A stretch of DNA of 57,846 nt from Paenimyroides marinum (lineage in GTDB: Bacteria > Bacteroidota > Bacteroidia > Flavobacteriales > Flavobacteriaceae), in assembly GCF_900108395.1 (NCBI RefSeq), contig NZ_FNXE01000019.1, forward strand, positions 1 to 57,846, given 5' to 3'. The notes beneath the pieces were generated by a model. That model had not been told where the DNA came from. It did not search any database and was given only the letters and a program-made list of their open reading frames with translations. How positions within the stretch are numbered: position 1 is the stretch's first letter; each line of letters begins with the position of its first letter. Made by a program: the position numbers and the translations under genes. Shown here in pieces: positions 8,337-15,982 of the stretch.

Positions 8337-8650
8337 ATCAGTATGACATCGTATTGGTTAATCTTGACCCAACGATTGGAAACGAAATGAAAAAGACAAG
8401 ACCTTGTGTGGTTTTGTCACCAAACGAAATGAATAAATACTTGCAGACAATAGTTGTTGCACCAATGACAAGTAGTTCAAAACCGTATCCCACAAGAGTT
8501 GAAATAAGACATAAACAGACAAAAGGTTGGATTGCTATTGACCAAGTAAGAACGATAGACAGAACAAGAATTGTAAAACGGTTTGAAACATTGACCGAAA
8601 AGGAGATTGAAAAAGTAAAAAGCGTAATCAAAGAAACATTTGTAGAGTAA
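8324..8650 (+). CDS. mazF: MazF/PemK endoribonuclease toxin
   Basis: 108 residues, the normal length of MazF. It opens with YDIVLVNLDPTIGNEMKKTRPCVVLSPNEMN, in which GNEMKKTRP is the loop carrying the catalytic Arg. TIVVAPMTSSSKPYPTRVE (about 46-64) and AIDQVRTIDRTRI (about 72-84) follow, the usual second and third conserved blocks. The enzyme cuts mRNA at short sequence motifs when the antitoxin is degraded. The gene is intact and forms the first module of the island. Confidence 0.92.
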   Translation: MEQVNQYDIVLVNLDPTIGNEMKKTRPCVVLSPNEMNKYLQTIVVAPMTSSSKPYPTRVEIRHKQTKGWIAIDQVRTIDRTRIVKRFETLTEKEIEKVKSVIKETFVE

Positions 8651-8785
8651 AAAACTACCGCAAGGGTTTGGCGTCAGGCAGGCTGAACGGCTTCGTATCA
8701 ACGGAAGTGCAAAATTCAACTTTCGTTCTTCGATTGAAGTTCAGTGCTAAAAATCCCGCCTTCGGCAATACCCAAAACGTTAGTC
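8651..8785 (+). repeat. attC-like imperfect hairpin after mazF
   Basis: Starts at the mazF stop. GGGTTTGGCG near the left end and GGCAATACCC near the right end are imperfectly complementary. GGCAGGC and CCCGCC form a second pair, and TTCAAC/GTTC-rich blocks pair in the middle. It ends in CGTTAG at 8778-8783. This is the shape of an attC recombination site (5' AAC-type and 3' GTTA-type ends around a hairpin), but its sequence differs from repeats A and B. A recombination function is inferred. Confidence 0.45.
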
Positions 8786-8814
8786 AGAATTGCAAAACCA
8801 AAATTCCGTTATAA

Positions 8815-9246
8815 ATGAGAATAATCAAATCACTAATATTTATACCAATAATACTGACTTTAAATTCTTGCTTTTTAGCCATAACTGGAGCTCCTCATTT
8901 TCATTCATATAAAGAAATTAATAACAAAAATGATTTGAAATTAGATGTACATTGTATGTATTTGAATAAAACATTTGAAATCAGAAATACAAATCCAAGC
9001 GATTCAATTTATATTCAATCCTTAAGTTTCAAAAAGCCAAACGAGAGAAAATCATTAAATCATAACAATTTTTCAGATTCTGTAAGATTTTATAATTGGA
9101 GAATTGGCGATATGAAATATCACAACAAAAAGAGAGAAGATACAATTCAAATCATACAAGTAACAAATAATGGTAAACAAAATATCTACAAATACATTTT
9201 GGAATTAAATAATGGAAAAAATAGAAAAAATTGCAACTACAGCTAA
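8815..9246 (+). CDS. Hypothetical lipoprotein
   Basis: 143 residues with a lipoprotein signal (SLIFIPIILTLNSCF, Cys about residue 19). The remainder is a small beta-rich domain without recognised motifs. It is strongly A+T-biased. It sits between two repeat-like boundaries, and its stop is followed after one base by AATAACTAAG (9248-9257), so it looks like a single-gene cassette. Confidence 0.6.
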   Translation: MRIIKSLIFIPIILTLNSCFLAITGAPHFHSYKEINNKNDLKLDVHCMYLNKTFEIRNTNPSDSIYIQSLSFKKPNERKSLNHNNFSDSVRFYNWRIGDMKYHNKKREDTIQIIQVTNNGKQNIYKYILELNNGKNRKNCNYS

Positions 9247-9320
9247 TAATAACTAAGGGTACAATCTTTTACAAAACCCATCTTTTATTGAAAACTGTAA
9301 TAATCTTACGGTACAAACAA

Positions 9321-9360
9321 AATTCCTAAAACTTCATAAAAACAAAAAGTTTTAGGAATT
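9321..9360. terminator. 14-bp perfect inverted repeat before the AAA ATPase
   Basis: AATTCCTAAAACTT (9321-9334) and its exact complement (9347-9360) around a 12-base A-rich loop, followed by TTTTATATAT. It has the form of a rho-independent terminator for the preceding lipoprotein module. It ends only 17 bp before the ATG at 9378, so it could also act as an operator or leader hairpin. TATCTTTA at 9366-9373 resembles a -7 box. Confidence 0.55.
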
Positions 9361-9377
9361 TTATATATCTTTATCGT

Positions 9378-10589
9378 ATGAAGACTATTATACGACAAAA
9401 TTACTTAAACACGCTTTCAGTTTTGAAAGACAAAAACTTAATCAAAGTTGCCACAGGTGTTAGGCGTTGTGGTAAGTCAACTTTGATGATACAATTTCAG
9501 GATTTATTGCGTGCTGAAAACCCAAATGTTTCGATTTTGGCTATCAATATGGATACGCCTGAATTTCGATTTCTTGCCGAGAAAAACTGGAAAAAAATTT
9601 ACGATTACATTGTTCAGCACATCAAAAAGAACGAAACCAATTATGTTTTTATAGACGAAGTTCAAAATGTTCCCGAGTTTGAAAAACTTTTGGAGGGTTT
9701 GTATGTTCATCCAAATATTGATTTATATGTAACAGGTTCAAATGCTTTTTTATTGTCGAGTGAATTAGCAACTTTGCTCACAGGCAGAGCTTATGAAATC
9801 AATGTTTTACCTTTTTCGTTTGCTGATTATTTAGAGTTTACAGAAAAAACGGGAAATCCTGATAGAGCATTTGCCGAATATGTGCGTACAGGAGGTTTTC
9901 CTGAAGCAGTACGACTATCACAAGTAGGAAATAATTTTGCCAATGAATATCTGCAAACTGTTTTCAAAAACATTTATGAAAACGACATTTCTAAACGATA
10001 TACGATTTATGCAGAAGAATCTTATCAGGAAGTGGTTGATTTTCTGATAGATTCGGTTGGTTCAAATGTTTCAGCCGGAAATATTGCCAAAGTCTTAACT
10101 GCAAATAAGAAAAAAATCGACAATAAAACCGTATCAAAATATATTAGCACACTTGTTGAAGCATATTTGTTTTACAAAGTAAACCGTTACGATATTAAAG
10201 GAAAACAGCATTTAGCAACGCAGGAAAAATACTATTTGGTAGATTTAGGATTTCGGAGTGCTTTACTTGGAAAAGAACTCGTTTCTGATGCAGGTCATTT
10301 ACTCGAAAATGTAATTTATCTTGAACTAAAACGTAGAAATCACCAAATTTGGATAGGGAAAACCAACAATTTAGAAGTGGATTTTGTAGTACGGAATAAT
10401 GAAGGCTACACACAATATATTCAGGTTTCTCAAACTGTACAAAATGCTATAACTCTTGCTCGTGAATTAGCACCATTTGACAATATTCCCGACCATAATG
10501 AGAAAATTCTCATCACAATGGATTACGAAACAGGAACACATAATGGAGTGAAACAAATAAACGCAATTGATTGGCTATTAAACCCATAA
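9378..10589 (+). CDS. AAA-family ATPase with DUF4143 domain
   Basis: 403 residues, the standard length and domain order of the AAA_14-DUF4143 family. The Walker A motif is GVRRCGKSTLM (about residues 27-37) and Walker B is YVFIDEVQN (about 93-101). The arginine/sensor region is VTGSNAFLLSSELATLLTGR. The C-terminal half has a winged-helix segment and a DUF4143 nuclease-like domain (YYLVDLGFRSALLG, then ENVIYLELKRRNHQIWIGK). Its role is unknown; such proteins are abundant in islands and resemble toxin-like or defence ATPases. No partner gene is adjacent. Confidence 0.88.
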   Translation: MKTIIRQNYLNTLSVLKDKNLIKVATGVRRCGKSTLMIQFQDLLRAENPNVSILAINMDTPEFRFLAEKNWKKIYDYIVQHIKKNETNYVFIDEVQNVPEFEKLLEGLYVHPNIDLYVTGSNAFLLSSELATLLTGRAYEINVLPFSFADYLEFTEKTGNPDRAFAEYVRTGGFPEAVRLSQVGNNFANEYLQTVFKNIYENDISKRYTIYAEESYQEVVDFLIDSVGSNVSAGNIAKVLTANKKKIDNKTVSKYISTLVEAYLFYKVNRYDIKGKQHLATQEKYYLVDLGFRSALLGKELVSDAGHLLENVIYLELKRRNHQIWIGKTNNLEVDFVVRNNEGYTQYIQVSQTVQNAITLARELAPFDNIPDHNEKILITMDYETGTHNGVKQINAIDWLLNP

Positions 10590-10677
10590 AATAAGGACGA
10601 ACCGTTAAAAAGGGTAACCGTTGCACAACTACCCTGTTTCAAAAAAATCAGTAAAAAATCATAAAACATGGTCTCTT

Positions 10678-10839
10678 TTAAGCGAGGTTTGTTTTTGGAT
10701 GGAAGTCCAGTGTGGATTTGTACAGAAAATGTAAATCCAAATTACGATTTACTTTACGATAAAAGTCGTCCGGAGGAACCAGACGATCTAAGCTCAGTTC
10801 GTAAAACAATTTGGGGGTAAAATCTTTTCGTCCGAACGC
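10678..10839 (-). pseudogene. IS1182-family transposase N-terminal remnant
   Basis: On the minus strand, FTPKLFYELSLDRLVPPDDF followed by YRKVNRNLDLHFLYKSTLDF is the characteristic N-terminal block of IS1182 transposases. Similarity breaks off at HPKTNLA-stop, where intact members continue into the DDE core. Only about 50 residues remain and the true start is replaced by unrelated sequence from about 10840 on. It lies in the gap between the AAA ATPase and the DUF1778-GNAT pair, a relic of an insertion. Confidence 0.7.
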
Positions 10840-10878
10840 AAAGCCCCAAATTTTACACAATATTAACACCGGGCTTTC

Positions 10879-10932
10879 GTACAGAAATTTAACGTACAAT
10901 ATTTTATTGTACAGAAAATTTACGTACATTTG
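10879..10932 (+). promoter_or_regulatory. Direct-repeat operator and promoter of the DUF1778-GNAT operon
   Basis: Two near-identical 20-mers, GTACAGAAATTTAACGTACA at 10879-10898 and GTACAGAAAATTTACGTACA at 10909-10928, start exactly 30 bp apart, three helical turns. Each ends in CGTACA, and each is bounded by GTAC/GTAC half-sites. The second unit overlaps a -7 box TACATTTG (10925-10932), 16 bp before the antitoxin ATG at 10949. This is the arrangement expected for autorepression by the antitoxin. Confidence 0.65.
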
Positions 10933-10948
10933 TAGAAAGATTTCAATT

Positions 10949-11239
10949 ATGAGTACAATAGCTAAAGAAAATTCAAGATTTGATGCAAGACTTCCTAAAG
11001 AACAAAAGCAATTTTTTGAGAAAGCTGCTTATTTAGGAGGTTATAGAAACTTGACTGACTTCGTTATTCTGACAGTCCAAGAAAAAGCCAAAGAAATAAT
11101 CAAAGAAAAAGAGTTAATAATTGCTTCTGAAAGAGATAGCGAAATATTTTTTAACGCAATTACAAATTCAAAGAAACCTTCAAAAACACTAAAAAATGCC
11201 TTAAAGGATTATAACGATTTTGTCTCAAACTCAAAATAG
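10949..11239 (+). CDS. DUF1778 antitoxin (ribbon-helix-helix)
   Basis: 96 residues. The N-terminal half matches DUF1778: ENSRFDARLPKEQKQFFEKA then AYLGGYRNLTDFVILTV, a ribbon-helix-helix DNA-binding domain. The C-terminal tail is Lys/Ser/Asn-rich and would wrap the toxin. The start at 10949 is chosen because the promoter box and repeats lie just upstream, although the frame stays open to 10811. Four bases separate its stop from the GNAT toxin. By analogy with TacA/AtaR it neutralises the toxin and represses the operon. Confidence 0.88.
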   Translation: MSTIAKENSRFDARLPKEQKQFFEKAAYLGGYRNLTDFVILTVQEKAKEIIKEKELIIASERDSEIFFNAITNSKKPSKTLKNALKDYNDFVSNSK

Positions 11240-11243
11240 AATA

Positions 11244-11738
11244 ATGATCGAACTGTTAGACAAAAAGCATAATCGTAATGACTTTGATTGTGGAAAAGAG
11301 CTTTTGAATAATTATTTGAAAAAACAAGCAGGACAAGACCAAAAACGAAAATTGTCTGTTTGCTTTGTTTTATCCCAACCCGTGACAAATAATATTCAAG
11401 GCTACTATACGCTTTCAAACAATAGCATTCCTTTAAGTCATTTTCCAGAGAATATTCAAAAGAAATTGCCCAAATCGTATCTATCAATTCCAACGACTTT
11501 ACTTGGGAGACTTGCAATTGACAAAACACAGCAAGGAAAAGGAATTGGGAAAATACTACTCATTGACGCTTTGAAAAGGAGTTACGAAATCTCACAAGAG
11601 ATTGGTTCGTTTGCTGTCGTAGTTGACCCAATTGACAAAGAAGCAGAAGTGTTTTACGAAAAATATGATTTCATCAAACTTCCAGACAGCGAAAAAATGA
11701 TTATCGCAACTAAAACCCTGAAAGAATTATTCGGATAA
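11244..11738 (+). CDS. GNAT toxin, TacT/AtaT type
   Basis: 164 residues from the ATG at 11244; a TTG at 11220 inside the antitoxin gene is a less likely start. The GNAT fold shows NDFDCGKELLNNYLKKQAGQ at the N-terminus, typical of the TA-associated class, the acetyl-CoA loop LAIDKTQQGKGIGKILL (about 91-107), and VVVDPIDKEAEVFYEKYDFI at the end. TacT-like enzymes acetylate the amino group of charged tRNAs and halt translation. Length and partner fit the class. It ends the operon, and 17 bp after its stop the island boundary motif begins. Confidence 0.87.
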   Translation: MIELLDKKHNRNDFDCGKELLNNYLKKQAGQDQKRKLSVCFVLSQPVTNNIQGYYTLSNNSIPLSHFPENIQKKLPKSYLSIPTTLLGRLAIDKTQQGKGIGKILLIDALKRSYEISQEIGSFAVVVDPIDKEAEVFYEKYDFIKLPDSEKMIIATKTLKELFG

Positions 11739-11755
11739 AAAGAAATACTGTGCAC

Positions 11756-12100
11756 AATAACTAAGCTTTAGCTTCGTTCTGTTCGGCTTTGCCATGAGTC
11801 GTCTTGCCCGGAGGGCATGAGATGAATTGAAAATCACTGAACACCAAAACAAATAATAAACAAGTGAAGTAAGGTCCGTTGAACGGAACCGCAGGAAGCT
11901 CATCATATATTATGGCATTTTCGAGGTGTAGCTTTAAGATATACCGGCAGTAATTTTAGCATTACTGCTTTTTTTGTGTTGTACTTGTGCTGTTTTTCGA
12001 TGCAATAAGTCACAAATCCAGCGAAAGCCACCGGAGGTTTAGTTCAACAAGAGATAAGGGCTATCAAAGTGATAACAAACTTTTCTTTTTGCTATCTTTG
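11756..12100 (+). repeat. Island repeat B, copy 1, with built-in terminator and promoter
   Basis: About 345 bp starting with AATAACTAAG 17 bp after the GNAT stop. It shares the first 38 bp with repeat A, then diverges into its own sequence (GCCCGGAGGGC block, GTTGAACGGAACCGC block). Inside is a terminator, GCAGTAAT/ATTACTGC with a 6-base loop and a T run (11947-11975). At the far end is a -7 box TATCTTTG (12093-12100), 22 bp before the RhuM ATG. So the unit ends one module's transcript and starts the next. Other copies: 14128-14463 and 15545-15847. Confidence 0.75.
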
Positions 12101-12122
12101 TAGTGAATTTAAGATGTGAAAA

Positions 12123-13145
12123 ATGAGTAAAAAGCTACAAATAAGAAACAGCACCGCAGAATTTTTAATATTCACATCACAATCAGGAAAAGACGGTATT
12201 GAAGTGAGATTTGAAAACGAAACAATTTGGCTATCGCAAAAGCTAATGGCTGTTTTGTTTGATTGTAGCACCGATAACATTTCGTTACACCTTAAAAACA
12301 TTTTCAAATCAGGCGAATTAGAAGAAAATTCAGTTACCGAGGAATTCTCGGTAACTGCAACTGATGGGAAAAATTACAAGACGAAACATTATAATTTAGA
12401 TGCTGTAATTTCGGTTGGTTATCGTGTAAATTCGGGAAGAGCCACACAATTCAGACAATGGGCAACTTCCGTATTACGAGATTTTGCAGTTCGTGGCTAT
12501 ATTTTGGATAAAGAGCGTTTAAAAAACGGAACATTCTTAAATCAGGAATATTTTGACCATTTACTTGCCGAAATTCGGGAAATCCGAGCAAGCGAAAGAC
12601 GGTTTTATCAAAAAATAACCGACATTTATTCAACAGCTGTTGATTACACTTCCGATGCAGAAACCACAAAGGCGTTTTTCGCAACAGTTCAAAACAAATT
12701 GCATTTTGCCATTCACGGGCACACCGCTGCCGAAGTTATCGTAGAACGAGCCGACAGCAAAAAGGAAAATATGGGTTTGACAAATTGGAGAAATGCACCA
12801 AAAGGAAAAATCATAAAAACAGATGTGTCCGTTGCGAAAAACTATCTAACTGAAAAAGAATTAAAACAACTTGACCGTTTTGTAACGATGTATCTCGATT
12901 ATGCCGAAACACAAGCCGAACAAAATATTCCAATGACAATGAACGATTGGGCAGGAAAGTTAAACGCATTTTTACAGTTCAACGAAAAAGAAATTTTACA
13001 AAACGCAGGAAAAGTAACTCAAGCCATTGCGAAATCATTTGCCGAAAGTGAATTTGAAAAATACCGTGTGATTCAAGACAAACTTTTTGAAAGTGATTTT
13101 GATAAAGACATAAAACAAATAGGAAACAAAAAATCAAGCGAATAA
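12123..13145 (+). CDS. RhuM family protein
   Basis: 340 residues, full length for the RhuM family (virulence-associated protein first noted in Salmonella SPI-3). Conserved blocks: EVRFENETIWLSQKLMAVLF, DNISLHLKNIFKSGEL (a DNA-binding-like helix-turn-helix), HYNLDAVISVGYRVNS and FRQWATSVLRDFAVRGY. The N-terminal region is related to phage antirepressor/KilA-N-like domains. Function is not established; it recurs in mobile islands and some copies pair with toxin-antitoxin genes. The gene is complete and has its own promoter in the preceding repeat. Confidence 0.9.
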   Translation: MSKKLQIRNSTAEFLIFTSQSGKDGIEVRFENETIWLSQKLMAVLFDCSTDNISLHLKNIFKSGELEENSVTEEFSVTATDGKNYKTKHYNLDAVISVGYRVNSGRATQFRQWATSVLRDFAVRGYILDKERLKNGTFLNQEYFDHLLAEIREIRASERRFYQKITDIYSTAVDYTSDAETTKAFFATVQNKLHFAIHGHTAAEVIVERADSKKENMGLTNWRNAPKGKIIKTDVSVAKNYLTEKELKQLDRFVTMYLDYAETQAEQNIPMTMNDWAGKLNAFLQFNEKEILQNAGKVTQAIAKSFAESEFEKYRVIQDKLFESDFDKDIKQIGNKKSSE

Positions 13146-13160
13146 AGAAAACCTGCCTGT

Positions 13161-13420
13161 AATAACTAAGCTTTAGCTTCGCTCTGTTCGGCTTTGCCTC
13201 GAGTCGTCTTTTTATTCCGCCGAATGTGTTTACCTCAGAATTTTTTTTTTTTAAAGGAATCGGTGATTATTAATTCACATTCAGCTTTTTTCTTTAATTT
13301 AGCTTCTGTGGAAATCTAACGAAGTGGTTCGATGCAGTCAAACACATCGGCTACGTTACTGCTAAATTGAACTTCCAGTCCAATTTTTCCGACACTTCGC
13401 AATGCGTTTCCTGTTATATG
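13161..13420 (+). repeat. Island repeat A, copy 2
   Basis: Begins with AATAACTAAG 15 bp after the RhuM stop and repeats 7727-7950 almost base for base, except in a poly-T stretch of different length near 13240. GCCGAATGTGTTT (13219-13231) and AAACACATCGGC (13340-13351) can pair. After about 13385 the two copies drift apart but share CGTTTCC. GTTAT at 13413-13417 could be the far end of the unit. It fills the gene-free gap before the gene at 13454. Confidence 0.72.
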
Positions 13421-13453
13421 CCACTTTAGGACGACACTGCAACAAACAAAAGA

Positions 13454-14107
13454 ATGATAGAAATTGACGACATAATCGAACTAAAAACTAACAGAGAAAC
13501 GGAACGACTTTCGTTTGCGACAAGATATTTAGTCCAAATCAATTTCACTTTTGACTTGACAGTTTTATCAAATGGGTTAAGTGGGACTTCGCATTTTTGT
13601 GTAAGACGTGACCAAATAGAAAGAATGTGTTCTGACTTGACAACAATGAAACAAGCAATGTCAGGTAACACAGCACTTGAAGACAACGACAGTGATGCAA
13701 GTGTAAATTTCCAAATGAAACCTCACGGACAAGTAATTGTATTTGGACAAGTTGGTGGTTCACACGAAGAAAATTACTTGAAATTTAGTTTTCAAACTGA
13801 CCAAACTTGTATAGAACCACTTTTGACTGACTTTCATAAATTACTCAAAAATGAAGAACCGACAAATCTTTATGAAGCAATTGACTTAATATTGTGGAAT
13901 GACTGGAACCCAATTGGAGTAAATGATATTGCACCACGAGACGAATACCAAAGCTATACACCGACAATATTCAAATTAAAAACAAGCGGTTCGGACAAAG
14001 AAACTATCGCAAGGACATTACACGAAATTGAAACTGTTACAATTGGAGTAATGGGAGATATTGAACATTGCCGACAAGTAGCTGACAAAATAATTAATCT
14101 TAAATGA
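13454..14107 (+). CDS. WapI-like immunity domain fused to a DUF1871-like domain
   Basis: 217 residues in two parts. Residues 1-130 have the spaced pattern of WapI-type immunity proteins (VQINFTFDLTVLSNG, ...RDQIERMCSDL, GQVIVFGQVGG, LKFSFQTDQTCIEPLL). Residues 150-217 (LWNDWNPIGVNDIAPRDEYQ, KETIARTLHEIETVTIGVMG, CRQVADKII) read like the small helical DUF1871-type domain with its WxPxG start. Immunity proteins bind and block toxins of neighbouring cells. Here it is an orphan with no toxin gene beside it. The assignment rests on motif spacing, so it is moderate. Confidence 0.6.
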   Translation: MIEIDDIIELKTNRETERLSFATRYLVQINFTFDLTVLSNGLSGTSHFCVRRDQIERMCSDLTTMKQAMSGNTALEDNDSDASVNFQMKPHGQVIVFGQVGGSHEENYLKFSFQTDQTCIEPLLTDFHKLLKNEEPTNLYEAIDLILWNDWNPIGVNDIAPRDEYQSYTPTIFKLKTSGSDKETIARTLHEIETVTIGVMGDIEHCRQVADKIINLK

Positions 14108-14127
14108 CAGAAGAAAAAGCGGCGTAT

Positions 14128-14463
14128 AATAACTAAGCCTTCGTCTTGCCCGGAGGGCATGAGATGAATTGAAAATCACTGAACACCAAAACAAATAATA
14201 AACAAGTGAAGTAAGCCCCGTTGAACGGAACCGCAGGAAGCTTATCATGTATTATGGCGTTTTCGAAGTGTAGCTTTAAGATATACCGGCAAGTAATTTT
14301 AGCATTACTGCTTTTTTTGTGTTTAATCTTGTGCTGTTTTGTTGTTTTTTCACTGTTTTTAGATGCAACAAATCGCAAATCCAGCGAAAGCTACCGGAGG
14401 TTTAGTTCAACAAGTGATAAGGGCTATCAAAGTAATAACAAACTTTTCTTTTTGTTATCTTTG
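14128..14463 (+). repeat. Island repeat B, copy 2 (shortened start)
   Basis: Starts with AATAACTAAG 20 bp after the stop of the 13454 gene but lacks about 30 bp of the shared TTTAGCTTCG...TTTGCC section found in copies 1 and 3. The remainder follows copy 1 closely. The terminator stem (GCAAGTAAT/ATTACTGC with one bulge) lies near 14290-14312 and the -7 box TATCTTTG at 14456-14463, 21 bp before the DUF1016 ATG. Confidence 0.75.
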
Positions 14464-14484
14464 TGTAGAATATAGACTGATAGA

Positions 14485-15522
14485 ATGAGCAGTGAAATTA
14501 CACAACATCACGAATATAAATCTTGGGCAGAATTTATTTCCAACAAGATAAAACTTGCCCAAACCAAAGTAGCGTTTAAGGTAAATGCAGAAATGCTTAC
14601 GCTATATTGGGAAATCGGAAATTCTATTCTTGAAAAGCAAAATCAGAACGGTTGGGGCAGTAAAGTAATTGACCTTTTAGCAAGTGATTTGGCTAAAATT
14701 TTTCCTGAAAATTCAGGGTTTTCAGTGCGAAACCTCAAATATATGCGGACTTTTGCCGAAGCTTATCCGCAGTTTCCAATTGTGCAAGTTCCGCTTGCAC
14801 AATCTAAAAATGAATTTGTGCAAGTGGCACTTGCACAAATTACTTGGTATCATCATATCAGCCTGTTAGCCAAAGTAAAAGACACCACAGAAAGGGCATT
14901 TTATATAGCTGAAACTGCCAAAAACGAATGGAGCAGAGATGTAATGTTGTTGCAAATACAAAGTAAATTATATGAAAGAGACGGAAAAGCACTAAATAAT
15001 TTTGAAAACACTTTGCCCGATTATCAATCCGATTTAGCCAAAAGTATTTTCAAAGACCCTTACAATTTTGACTTTTTAATGCTTTCACGAAAAGCAAAAG
15101 AAGTTGAAATAGAAAATCTATTGACACAAAAAATCACTGATTTTCTTCTGGAATTAGGCAAAGGATTTGCATTTGTCGGCAGACAATACAAGGTTGAAGT
15201 GGACGACACCGATTACAAAATTGACTTGCTTTTTTATCACACCGTTTTACACGCTTATGTTGTGATAGAACTGAAAGCAGGCGAATTTTTACCCGAGTAT
15301 GTTTCCAAACTCAATTTTTACATTAGTGCCATTGACGATAAACTAAAAACACCAACAGACGAGCCAACAATCGGACTTTTATTGTGTGCTTCAAAAAGCA
15401 ACGTAAAAGTGGAATACACAATGCGTGGACTGACAAAACCTTTGGGAGTTGCTTCCTACGAATTGGAACAGTTGGTAAAAGAAAATATTGACAAACTAAA
15501 TGACAACAACGAAGAAGAATAA
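14485..15522 (+). CDS. DUF1016 (YhcG-type) PD-(D/E)XK nuclease family protein
   Basis: 345 residues with both usual halves. The N-terminal DUF1016_N segment is helical (WAEFISNKIKLAQTKVAFKV, YWEIGNSILEKQNQNGWGSK, FSVRNLKYMRTFAEAYPQFP). The C-terminal nuclease domain has the catalytic signature: Asp in DYKIDLLFYH and Glu-Leu-Lys in YVVIELKAGEF. The family resembles Holliday-junction-type nucleases and is common in defence and restriction islands; its target is unknown. A short QVPLAQ/QVALAQ duplication around residue 95-115 interrupts the N-terminal half. The gene is complete. Confidence 0.9.
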   Translation: MSSEITQHHEYKSWAEFISNKIKLAQTKVAFKVNAEMLTLYWEIGNSILEKQNQNGWGSKVIDLLASDLAKIFPENSGFSVRNLKYMRTFAEAYPQFPIVQVPLAQSKNEFVQVALAQITWYHHISLLAKVKDTTERAFYIAETAKNEWSRDVMLLQIQSKLYERDGKALNNFENTLPDYQSDLAKSIFKDPYNFDFLMLSRKAKEVEIENLLTQKITDFLLELGKGFAFVGRQYKVEVDDTDYKIDLLFYHTVLHAYVVIELKAGEFLPEYVSKLNFYISAIDDKLKTPTDEPTIGLLLCASKSNVKVEYTMRGLTKPLGVASYELEQLVKENIDKLNDNNEEE

Positions 15523-15544
15523 TGACCAGAAAAAACCTGCCTGT

Positions 15545-15847
15545 AATAACTAAGCTTTAGCTTCGCTCTGTTCGGCTTTGCTATGAGTCGTCTTGCCCGG
15601 AGGGCATGAGATGAATTGAAAATCACTGAACACCAAAACAAATAATAAACAAGTGAAGTAAGGCCCGTTGAACGGAACCGCAGGAAGCATATCATGTATT
15701 ATGGCGTTTTCGAAGTGTAGCTTTAAGATATACCGGCAGTAATTTTGGTATTACTGCTTTTTTTGTGTTTGTACTTGTGCTGTTTTGTTGTTTTTGCACT
15801 GTTTTTCGATGCAATAAGCCACAAATCCAGCGAAAGCTACCGGAGGT
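15545..15847 (+). repeat. Island repeat B, copy 3 (no promoter end)
   Basis: Starts with AATAACTAAG 22 bp after the DUF1016 stop and follows copy 1 through the terminator (GCAGTAAT/ATTACTGC, near 15736-15757). It breaks off at CGGAGGTT (about 15847), just before the part that carries the promoter. The next 135 bp have no gene I can support. This is the right border of the array. Confidence 0.72.
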
Positions 15848-15982
15848 TCAACATCGGTTTGCCGGGTTAAATGTAAAATCCCAACGGCAGTTCTTCTATC
15901 AACTTTTGCGGGAGGACAGTCCTTCGCTGACTTTTAGAAAAAATTATCACGATAAACAATCCTCTCAATTTTCTGATAATAA

